From Acidobacteriota bacterium (GTDB lineage: Bacteria; Acidobacteriota; Blastocatellia; RBC074): a DNA stretch of 5,034 bases. Under the pieces are notes generated by a model that saw only the letters and a program-made list of their open reading frames with translations, was not told the origin of the DNA and did no database searches. The stretch spans positions 1 to 5,034 of the forward strand of contig JAKEHZ010000024.1 in NCBI GenBank assembly GCA_022614735.1, written 5' to 3'. Both the position numbers and the translations under genes were made by a program. Below, piece after piece: positions 1 through 5,034 of the stretch. The first letter of the stretch is position 1. The number at the start of each line of letters is the position of its first letter.

Positions 1-32
1 ATTATTGATTTCATGAGAACTTTTTTCTTTAT

Positions 33-58
33 TTTTGCCTTTTGCCTTTTGCCTTTTG
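33..58. repeat. Heptanucleotide tandem repeat (TTTTGCC)x3.7
   Basis: Three perfect TTTTGCC units (33-39, 40-46, 47-53) are followed by a partial unit TTTTG (54-58). The repeat ends 13 bases before the lpxK start codon. Heptamer repeats of this kind are known as dispersed short tandem repeats in some bacterial phyla. Their copy number can change by replication slippage. Because seven is not a multiple of three, a change would shift any reading frame running through the repeat, or alter spacing in a leader. What this copy does is not shown by the sequence. Confidence 0.9.
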
Positions 59-71
59 ATTTCTTCCAATT

Positions 72-1136
72 ATGATCCACTCGCCTCTTACTCGCGCGCT
101 GCTCTATCTGCCTGCAAAAATTTATGAACTAGCCGTGCGGGCGCGCATTGCTCTTTATCAGAGGGGAGCATTCAAGACCTATCGTCTCAATACCCCGGTG
201 ATCGGCGTTGGAAATCTGACTGTCGGAGGCACTGGCAAGACTCCATTTGTAGCATTTCTCGCAAATTTTCTAACCAGGGAAGGGCACAATGTCGCTATTT
301 TAAGTCGCGGTTATAAGCGCAAGAGCAGCGGTCGCATTGAAGTCTCAAACGGTAAAGAGATCTTACGCGGTTCGCCTGAAGCGGGTGATGAGCCTTATCT
401 GCTGGCCATCTCATGTCCGGGTGCGCGCGTGGTAGTTGATGCGAATCGCTATGCTGCAGGCAGATGGCTGGAGGAGCGCGCCCCGGTGACTGTTTTTATC
501 CTCGATGACGCTTATCAGCATCTTCGGCTGGCTCGCGATCTGAATCTGATTTTGATCGATGCGACGGAAGAGGTCCACGAGGCTGCAATGGTTCCGCTTG
601 GAAGGTTGCGCGAACCATTGAGTGAGTTGCACCGTGCGGACGCAATGATCGTCACCCGCTCCAACCAACAATTCGATAGGTCCGCTCTGGAACTCGCGAT
701 ATCGCATAACTCCCGCAAAGGCACACCGATCTTTTACGCCCATCACGTTATGACAAATCTGCGGCGACTCGAAAATGAAGAGACAATTCAAGCCACGGCT
801 TTCGCGCAAAAGCCAATCGCCGCCGTTTCGGGCATTGCCCGGCCTGCGGGATTCATTCGAGACCTGTCGAACCTTGGAATGCGAGTTGTGCTGCGCCGCG
901 ATTTCCCGGACCATCATCGCTACGAGAGCCGGACATTTCTCGAGATCGTGAAGCTCGCCCGGGAAGCCGGGGCTGAAGCGATCATTACAACCGAAAAAGA
1001 TGCGGCAAATTTGCCGGATGATTTACCGGCTCGATCCGCGATCCCAATTTATGCCGCGCAAATCGAGTTTCGCTGTGAAAACGAAGAAGCCCTGAAAAAT
1101 TTGGTTTTGAGTAAAATTTTGATGAACCGCTCTTGA
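72..1136 (+). CDS. lpxK: Tetraacyldisaccharide 4'-kinase LpxK
   Basis: This enzyme transfers the ATP gamma-phosphate to the 4' position of the tetraacyldisaccharide 1-phosphate, giving lipid IVA in the Raetz pathway of lipid A synthesis. It works at the cytoplasmic face of the inner membrane. The 354 residues are normal for the family. The N-terminal stretch (about 8-30) is the hydrophobic/amphipathic membrane-contact helix. The P-loop GNLTVGGTGKTP spans 47-58 with Lys56. GDEP is at 105-108; by spacing Asp106 should be the catalytic Asp known from the Aquifex enzyme (inference). DDAYQH is at 145-150, where DDGFQH/DDGLQH is usual. PLGRLREP (175-182), FPDHH (278-282) and TTEKDA (306-311) complete the family signature. 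The ATG at 72 has no clear Shine-Dalgarno sequence, and a TGA in another frame overlaps it as ATGA. It heads a run of three same-strand genes. Identity is secure; the exact start is slightly less so. Confidence 0.96.
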   Translation: MIHSPLTRALLYLPAKIYELAVRARIALYQRGAFKTYRLNTPVIGVGNLTVGGTGKTPFVAFLANFLTREGHNVAILSRGYKRKSSGRIEVSNGKEILRGSPEAGDEPYLLAISCPGARVVVDANRYAAGRWLEERAPVTVFILDDAYQHLRLARDLNLILIDATEEVHEAAMVPLGRLREPLSELHRADAMIVTRSNQQFDRSALELAISHNSRKGTPIFYAHHVMTNLRRLENEETIQATAFAQKPIAAVSGIARPAGFIRDLSNLGMRVVLRRDFPDHHRYESRTFLEIVKLAREAGAEAIITTEKDAANLPDDLPARSAIPIYAAQIEFRCENEEALKNLVLSKILMNRS

Positions 1137-1180
1137 AACGATGTGTTATCATGAGAGCACGTGAGAGAGATCAAGGTCCC

Positions 1181-1185
1181 GGAGG
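1181..1185 (+). promoter_or_regulatory. Shine-Dalgarno GGAGG deciding a GTG start
   Basis: GGAGG lies six bases before GTG at 1192. This fixes the recombinase start at a GTG codon. It also gives a protein whose N terminus (MQKYIDDFLQHL) aligns with the normal first helix of Xer recombinases. Confidence 0.85.
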
Positions 1186-1191
1186 CTGTTT

Positions 1192-2109
1192 GTGCAGAAA
1201 TACATAGACGATTTTCTTCAGCATCTGAAGTATGAACGAAATGCTTCAGAGCATACCCTGCGCAACTACGAGAGCGACCTGATGCAGTTCTACGATCACA
1301 TTGCTCCGCCCAAAAGTAATGGAGATCGGCGAAAGGTGGAGATACGCGCGATTGATAATCTGACGATCCGCGACTACATGGCCTCGCTCTATGAGAAGAA
1401 AAAGAAGAAGAGCTCGATTCATCGCAAAATCGCCGCCTTGCGCACGTTCTTTCGGTTCCTCTGCCGGGAAGGCATTCTCGAGGTCAATCCAGCCAAACTT
1501 GTCGCAAGCCCGCGCGTCGAACTGACGCTGCCCAATCACCTGACTATCGAGCAGATGGTCCGCTTTATTGAAACGCCAGAGACGGAGACCGTCCTGGGCA
1601 AACGTGATCGAGCAATACTTGAATTGCTCTATGCCAGCGGTCTGCGGGTTTCCGAACTGGTCAATCTCAATCTCCATGACATAGACTTCAACAATCAAAA
1701 CGTACGCGTCAAAGGCAAGGGGCGAAAGGAACGGATGGTGCCATTTGGCGATCACGCCAAGAGAGCATTGCAGGATTATCTGGGAGTGCGCGGAGAGTTG
1801 CTGGTCGAAGCCGACACAGAAAAGGTCGATCCGCTCGCGGTCTTTATGAACTATCAGGGAACCAGGATCACGACGCGCTCAGTGGGAAGGATGATCGACA
1901 AGTATGTCAAACAGTGCGCCGATCTTCATCACATCAGTCCTCACTCGCTCCGCCATTCGTTCGCCACACATTTGCTCGATGCGGGGGCCGATCTGCGAAC
2001 GATTCAGGAACTGCTAGGTCACGCGCGGCTTTCGACGACACAGCAATACACGCATGTCTCACTTGATAAGTTAATGGAAGTATATGACAGGGCGCATCCG
2101 AAGGCTTGA
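1192..2109 (+). CDS. xerC: Tyrosine recombinase XerC
   Basis: This is a site-specific recombinase of the lambda-integrase fold. With XerD it resolves chromosome dimers at dif before division. The 305 residues match the usual length of about 300. The N-terminal SAM-like DNA-binding core domain covers about 1-100 (HTLRNYESDL, then HRKIAALRTFFRFL). The catalytic domain covers about 115-295. The whole active-site set is visible: Arg152 (SGLRVSEL), Lys176 (KGKGRKER), His251 and Arg254 (HSLRH), His277 (LLGHA) and nucleophile Tyr286 (TTQQYTH). The C-terminal VYDRAHPKA resembles XerC (VYDxAHPRA) more than XerD. Oddities are a slightly longer loop around residues 40-52 and a run of five lysines (69-73) where XerC usually has a mixed loop. 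The gene sits 55 bases after lpxK and 27 before the dehydratase, without a convincing promoter of its own. It appears to be a housekeeping Xer rather than a phage or transposon integrase, because no mobile-element genes or attachment repeats are nearby. XerC versus XerD rests only on the C-terminal motif. Confidence 0.93.
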   Translation: MQKYIDDFLQHLKYERNASEHTLRNYESDLMQFYDHIAPPKSNGDRRKVEIRAIDNLTIRDYMASLYEKKKKKSSIHRKIAALRTFFRFLCREGILEVNPAKLVASPRVELTLPNHLTIEQMVRFIETPETETVLGKRDRAILELLYASGLRVSELVNLNLHDIDFNNQNVRVKGKGRKERMVPFGDHAKRALQDYLGVRGELLVEADTEKVDPLAVFMNYQGTRITTRSVGRMIDKYVKQCADLHHISPHSLRHSFATHLLDAGADLRTIQELLGHARLSTTQQYTHVSLDKLMEVYDRAHPKA

Positions 2110-2136
2110 ACAGGCATTGCTCGAAGAAAGGGTTCT

Positions 2137-3441
2137 ATGTCGATAAACAAAGACACAAGCGGCGTTTGGCCGCGCCGTTCTTTTCTCAAGAATGTCTCCC
2201 TTGGCGTTACCGCGAGTATTCTGCCATCGGGGGGCCCGGCGGAGCTGAACTGGACGAGGCCTCCTGCGCAACCCGAGACCTCCCTCAAGATTGTCAAGGT
2301 TGAACCTTATTTATTGACGGGTGTCCGAGCCTATGGCCCATGGCTTTTTGCTCGAGTGGAGACGGCAGAGGGCATTGTGGGTTGGGGCGAGGGGACGAAT
2401 TTCCCGGGTGTCCAGCCCATAGCGACGGCCATCCGAAATCTGCGAAACGTGGTTGAGGGTGAGAGTGCATGGGATATTGAGAAGCTCTGGAATCGGATGT
2501 ACCGGTTCCTTTACTACAACGGCATGGGCGGGGTTGTGCTGGCAGCCATCAGTGCGATTGACACGGCGTTATACGATATTGTTGGTAAGAAGTTGGGGGT
2601 TCCGGTCTACAAGCTTCTCGGAGGTCAGGTTCATGAAAAACTCAGGATCTATGCTAACGGATGGATAGAAGGAATTCCCAGGACACCCGAGGCTCTGGCG
2701 CAGCGCACGAAGGAACTGGTGGCCAAAGGTTACACAGGCTGCAAGTTCGATCCGTTTACCACTTCACCTTTCAACCGCGAGGTCACTCAACAGGATCTGA
2801 GGAGCGCGGTGTCCCAGGTCAAAGCCGTTCGCGAGGCTGGAGGGCCAGACTATGACATTGCCATCGATGTTCATGGACGCTGGAATACCAAGTCCACGAT
2901 AGAGATCATTCGCGCGCTCGAACCATACCGCTTATTCTTTTATGAGGAAGCGGTTCCACCGGAGAACATCGCGGCTATGGTGGAAGTTCAGCGATCCGTG
3001 AATGTCCCATTGGCCACGGGAGAGCGCATATTTGGACGACACGGGTTCCGCGAATTGCTCGAGCGGCAGGCCGTACGCATCATCCAGCCAGATATCGCCC
3101 GCACTGGCGGCATAACGGAGTTTAAGAAGATCAGCGCCATGGCGGACACCTATTACGTCCCGGTAGCGCCCCACAACCCGAATGGACCAATCTGCACAAT
3201 CGCCTCGATTCATGCTTGTCTTTCCATCCCGAATTTTCTCATTCTGGAGTTCTTCGAGCCTGACGAACCGGTCTTCCGCGATATCGTCGTGGGTGGCCTA
3301 AGGGGAGATAAGGGGTCAGTCTATCCCATAACCGCGCCGGGGCTGGGAATCAATATCACCGAAGATTTTCTGCGCAAGCACCGTTTCGATGAAAGCAAGA
3401 CCAACGAGATGGAGATCCGGACGTTTAATACGGTGAAATAG
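2137..3441 (+). CDS. Tat-exported enolase-superfamily (mandelate racemase/galactonate dehydratase-like) protein
   Basis: This Mg-dependent enzyme probably dehydrates a sugar acid to a 2-keto-3-deoxy acid; the substrate is unknown. The 434 residues include an N-terminal extension of about 50 with a twin-arginine motif (PRRSFLK, 12-18) and a short hydrophobic stretch (19-30). This suggests export to the periplasm or a membrane anchor. The capping domain (about 51-180) includes LFARVETAEGIVGWGEG and AISAIDTALYDIVGKKLGVP. The barrel (about 185-400) carries the metal ligands Asp244 (IDVHGRW), Glu270 (FYEEA) and Glu296 (TGERIFGR). The DgoD-type bases are His246 and the His346/Asp319 pair (APHNPNGP; QPDIARTGG), with Glu371 on the last strands. 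The position of the MR-type KxK motif reads KFD (203-205), so the second catalytic lysine is absent. AAAGGG (2127-2132) lies four bases before the ATG. The gene begins 27 bases after xerC and probably shares its transcript. It faces the ROK gene. Superfamily is certain; specificity is open, with galactonate, mannonate or a related acid possible. Confidence 0.9.
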   Translation: MSINKDTSGVWPRRSFLKNVSLGVTASILPSGGPAELNWTRPPAQPETSLKIVKVEPYLLTGVRAYGPWLFARVETAEGIVGWGEGTNFPGVQPIATAIRNLRNVVEGESAWDIEKLWNRMYRFLYYNGMGGVVLAAISAIDTALYDIVGKKLGVPVYKLLGGQVHEKLRIYANGWIEGIPRTPEALAQRTKELVAKGYTGCKFDPFTTSPFNREVTQQDLRSAVSQVKAVREAGGPDYDIAIDVHGRWNTKSTIEIIRALEPYRLFFYEEAVPPENIAAMVEVQRSVNVPLATGERIFGRHGFRELLERQAVRIIQPDIARTGGITEFKKISAMADTYYVPVAPHNPNGPICTIASIHACLSIPNFLILEFFEPDEPVFRDIVVGGLRGDKGSVYPITAPGLGINITEDFLRKHRFDESKTNEMEIRTFNTVK

Positions 3442-3452
3442 AGCAACTGCTC

Positions 3453-3521
3453 AGCTCGCGATACCCCTGACGAATTACAGGCGCCACTGGCGCCTGTAAT
3501 TCGCCAGGGGTATCGCGAGCT
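3453..3521. repeat. 34-bp near-perfect inverted repeat (hairpin) between convergent genes
   Basis: The arm AGCTCGCGATACCCCTG... (3453-3486) is the reverse complement of 3488-3521, with a single mismatch (A3470 against C3504) and one central base (C3487). In RNA this would fold into a stem of more than 30 bp on either strand. It starts 12 bases after the dehydratase stop. It covers the last codons and the first two bases of the ROK stop codon (3520-3522, minus strand). No T tract follows it in either direction, so it is not a canonical intrinsic terminator, though it could still insulate the two convergent transcripts. A dispersed palindromic (REP- or MITE-like) element is the other explanation. 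No second copy is visible in this window. Confidence 0.9.
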
Positions 3522-4518
3522 ATCGCTCTCTGTACCGAAGATTTGCCAATAATGCCGCACCAATTACCCCTGCCTCAGCGCCCAGCTCGGCCGCGACAAA
3601 CTGGCAATCCTTCAATGCCTCTTCAGATGCCCGTTGTTGCGCTTCGGCTGCGATTGCCTGAACCAGGAACTGGCGACCGGCAGGAGCGCCTCCGACTGCG
3701 ATCATGGCCAGGTTGAGGAGACTGATCACATCCGCAATCGCCATGGTGATAAAGATACCAGTGCGCTGCAACATCATCTTTGCCAGGTCGTCACCACCGT
3801 GCGCTGCCGTGATAATGTCGTCATAGGTGAATCCACCCATCGCACCAAGCCGTGAGAGAGATGAAGTCTTATCGCGCTGCAAACGGTCGCGTGTGCGACG
3901 CACAATATTCCCAGCGGAAACCATCGTTTCCAGTTGAATCGAATCTCCGATGCGTTCAGGGTCAATTCTCATCTGGCCGATGGCGCCTGAGAGTCCGGAT
4001 TTACCTCTTTGCAGCTTCCCACCCAGCACGAGGCCCGCGCTCACATTCGCGCCGATATGCAGATAGAGCCAGTCGTCTATACCGCGTGCAGTGCCGAGAC
4101 TCATCTCAGCAAAGGCCGCAGCGTTTGCATTATTGTCGAAATGTACCGGCACACCGAATGCCCGTGAAAATTCCTCATGCAGATCGATCTCGGCCAGGCT
4201 CGGGAGGTGGGGCAAAGAGAGAACGCGCTGTGTCTTCTGATTGACAGGACCGGGAAAAGCTACGCCAATAGCCGCTATGGGAGAAGTTGGCGTATGCTCA
4301 TCGACCATCTGCCTGACAACTGCCAGAATCTGTTCGACGAGCGCACTTGAGCTTTGAATCGCCTGCTCAGAGTACGGTTCGCGGCGGAGGGCTATCAGGT
4401 TACCGCTCTGCTCAACATTTCCAATGCGGATGTGGTTACCGCCCAAGTCCACGCCAAGCAGGCCCGATTCCGGAGTTGCATCGCGGGAAGGCTTAGGAGG
4501 GGGATACTTCTCTACCAT
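3520..4518 (-). CDS. ROK-family protein, apparently catalytically degenerate
   Basis: The 332 residues have the ROK (repressor, ORF, kinase) ASKHA fold throughout but few of its catalytic residues. The phosphate loop LGVDLGGNHIR (21-31) has Asn28 where ROK kinases have Thr. GVAFPGPVN (85-93) is well kept. DNNANAAAFAE (128-138) aligns with DNDANCFALSE of E. coli NagK, so the catalytic Asp is Asn130. The second ATP loop, normally GTGIGxG, reads GANVSAG (156-162). GExGH reads GAIGQ (178-182), and the CxCGxxGC zinc motif is missing, with a deletion before LETMVSAG (197-203). The C-terminal AELGAEAGVIGAALL (310-324) is conserved. Only about 18 residues precede the fold, so there is no helix-turn-helix. 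A sugar-binding or scaffolding role, or altered chemistry, is inferred. The start is supported by AGGTGA six bases upstream and a strong promoter. The gene is convergent with the dehydratase and divergent from the DedA gene. Family assignment is firm, function is not. Confidence 0.88.
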   Translation of the reverse strand: MVEKYPPPKPSRDATPESGLLGVDLGGNHIRIGNVEQSGNLIALRREPYSEQAIQSSSALVEQILAVVRQMVDEHTPTSPIAAIGVAFPGPVNQKTQRVLSLPHLPSLAEIDLHEEFSRAFGVPVHFDNNANAAAFAEMSLGTARGIDDWLYLHIGANVSAGLVLGGKLQRGKSGLSGAIGQMRIDPERIGDSIQLETMVSAGNIVRRTRDRLQRDKTSSLSRLGAMGGFTYDDIITAAHGGDDLAKMMLQRTGIFITMAIADVISLLNLAMIAVGGAPAGRQFLVQAIAAEAQQRASEEALKDCQFVAAELGAEAGVIGAALLANLRYRER

Positions 4519-4524
4519 AGCTAT

Positions 4525-4530
4525 TCACCT
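4525..4530 (-). promoter_or_regulatory. Shine-Dalgarno AGGTGA of the ROK gene
   Basis: Read on the minus strand, AGGTGA is followed by six bases and then ATG (4518-4516). This supports the chosen start. It falls only a few bases after the transcription start expected from the promoter at 4539-4567, so the leader would be very short. Confidence 0.75.
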
Positions 4531-4538
4531 GCGCGGGG

Positions 4539-4567
4539 ACTATAGCAATGCAACCGGAGGCTGTCAA
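4539..4567 (-). promoter_or_regulatory. Sigma70-type promoter of the ROK gene
   Basis: On the minus strand a perfect -35 box TTGACA (4567-4562) is followed by a 17-base spacer and a -10 box TATAGT (4544-4539). Transcription should begin near 4532, about 14 bases before the ROK start codon. I see no clear operator palindrome overlapping the boxes. The sequence suggests strong, possibly constitutive expression. Confidence 0.8.
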
Positions 4568-4833
4568 TTTCTGTTCTCGTTTGCAAATAAATGCATTTTC
4601 ATCATTAATAAAAGCATTAAAGTCTCCTTGCGATGTCAAAGGTCATCAAGTATCTTACGTGCCGCTCGCAATATCTGCTGCTCCATTAATGTTGGTCAAA
4701 TTCAACTCAAGAGAAGCGAGCGTAATCGGTGTGGTGCCTTCTTGATGATACCTTCAATGAAGCTTTTAATAATGTGGGTGGATCCGAAAGTGCGTTTTGC
4801 TTTGGCGCGTTCGCAATAATTAGCTCTTGATCG
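4568..4833. other. Intergenic stretch upstream of the ROK promoter and the DedA gene
   Basis: This is most of the 315-base gap between the divergent ROK and DedA genes. It is AT-richer than the genes around it. Apart from the candidate DedA promoter it holds no convincing gene or RNA. The reading frames present on both strands are short, lack conserved motifs and conflict with each other. A minus-strand AAGGAG (4629-4624) stands six bases before an ATG (4617) opening a 17-codon frame that stops at 4564, inside the ROK -35 box. A stop-bounded, protein-like minus-strand segment of 32 codons lies at 4658-4753. Both are discussed as findings and are not called as genes. Confidence 0.6.
4742..4770 (+). 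promoter_or_regulatory. Candidate sigma70 promoter of the DedA gene
   Basis: TTGATG (4742-4747), a 17-base spacer and TTTAAT (4765-4770) match the sigma70 boxes at four and five of six positions. The start codon at 4834 would follow a leader of roughly 55 bases. It is a match by eye only, in AT-rich sequence where such matches can arise by chance. Confidence 0.4.
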
Positions 4834-5034
4834 ATGGTAATCGAAGATCTGATCAGAGAATATGGGCTGTGGGCAGTCTTCTTCGGCGTAATGATCGAGG
4901 GCGACCTGACTCTGCTTTTTGCCGGAGTGCTCGCTCACTATGGACTATTCAGTTTCAGTGAGGCGCTGCTCACCGGGACACTGGGTGGATTCGTTGGCGA
5001 TGTGATTAGCTACCTCATAGGTTACCGAGGCAAA
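4834..5034 (+). CDS. DedA-family membrane protein, 5' part only
   Basis: The first 67 codons of a gene cut by the window edge. DedA (SNARE-associated/VTT domain) proteins are polytopic inner-membrane proteins. Characterised members act as undecaprenyl-phosphate or phospholipid flippases/transporters and support envelope integrity and membrane-potential homeostasis. Visible here are an opening amphipathic segment, a hydrophobic re-entrant-type stretch AVFFGVMIEGDLTLLFAGVLA (split by Glu22 and Asp24), and the family signature GTLGGFVGDVISYLIGYRGK at 48-67 (pattern GxxxGDxxxYxxGxxxG). A TGA lies in frame two codons upstream (4828-4830), so ATG 4834 is the first possible start. No good Shine-Dalgarno sequence precedes it; ATG at 4891 would delete the conserved N-terminal part and is unlikely. 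The gene is divergent from the ROK gene. Which DedA subgroup it belongs to cannot be judged from this fragment. Confidence 0.85.
   Translation, partial: MVIEDLIREYGLWAVFFGVMIEGDLTLLFAGVLAHYGLFSFSEALLTGTLGGFVGDVISYLIGYRGK

Noticed and set aside
5..33. Possible promoter for lpxK: TTGATT (5-10), 17 bases, TTTATT (28-33)
   Set aside because: Each box matches only four of six consensus positions, in very T-rich DNA where such matches are common. The start of the preceding gene is also outside the window.
411..917. Long minus-strand open frame opposite lpxK
   Set aside because: It lies wholly within lpxK, which shows every family motif. The antisense translation has no recognisable domain or ribosome binding site.
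1246..1755. Minus-strand open frame of 169 codons opposite xerC
   Set aside because: It is a shadow of the xerC coding frame with no domain of its own.
1192..2109. Tyrosine recombinase as the integrase of a mobile element or integron
   Set aside because: The protein matches housekeeping XerC in length, motif spacing and C terminus (VYDRAHPKA). There is no adjacent att-like direct repeat, tRNA, cassette array or phage gene.
3441..3452. Small palindrome GAGCA-AC-TGCTC right after the dehydratase stop
   Set aside because: Five pairs with a two-base loop cannot form a stable hairpin. It is more likely chance next to the large inverted repeat.
4663..4722. Inverted repeat CGCTCGC (4663-4669) / GCGAGCG (4716-4722) as a riboswitch or terminator stem
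   Set aside because: It has only seven pairs with a 46-base loop, no extension of the stem, no T tract and no match to a riboswitch core that I can recognise.
4424..4819. Plus-strand open frames spanning the ROK start and the intergenic gap
   Set aside because: They overlap the start, ribosome binding site and promoter of the well-supported ROK gene on the other strand, show no conserved motifs, and contain no good Shine-Dalgarno sequence.
4702..4938. Minus-strand open frame overlapping the DedA start
   Set aside because: Its first half is antisense to the DedA coding sequence, and the rest lies in the gap without recognisable domain features.

Overview
The window comes from a Gram-negative bacterium of moderate GC content. 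It carries lpxK, whose product phosphorylates the lipid A precursor, so the organism makes lipopolysaccharide. A heptanucleotide (TTTTGCC) tandem repeat in the leader and a Tat-exported enolase-superfamily enzyme would fit Acidobacteriota (Blastocatellia-like). That placement is an impression from style, not a demonstrated assignment.

Layout. Positions 1-71 are a T-rich leader with 3.7 copies of TTTTGCC. Three co-directional plus-strand genes follow: lpxK (72-1136), a xerC-type tyrosine recombinase with a GTG start and a strong ribosome binding site (1192-2109), and an enolase-superfamily sugar-acid dehydratase with a twin-arginine signal (2137-3441). The gaps are 55 and 27 bases, so the three could share a transcript. 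A nearly perfect 34-bp inverted repeat (3453-3521) separates them from a convergent minus-strand ROK-family gene (3520-4518), and its right arm contains the end and stop codon of that gene. The ROK gene is driven by a textbook sigma70 promoter (4539-4567). A 315-base gap follows, holding that promoter and a weaker candidate forward promoter. The window ends inside the 5' part of a DedA-family membrane protein gene (4834 to the edge).

How the parts relate. LpxK, XerC and DedA are cell-envelope and chromosome-maintenance functions. The dehydratase and the ROK protein are both of carbohydrate type and face each other across the hairpin, but nothing in the sequence proves that they cooperate. I did not find a defence system, CRISPR array, insertion sequence or RNA gene. 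The points most worth a second look are: (1) the ROK protein keeps the fold but has lost the catalytic aspartate, the GExGH and zinc-cysteine motifs, and the usual ATP-loop residues, so it looks like a pseudokinase without a DNA-binding domain; (2) the long hairpin without T tracts; (3) an apparently exported acid-sugar dehydratase with an unusual KxD motif.
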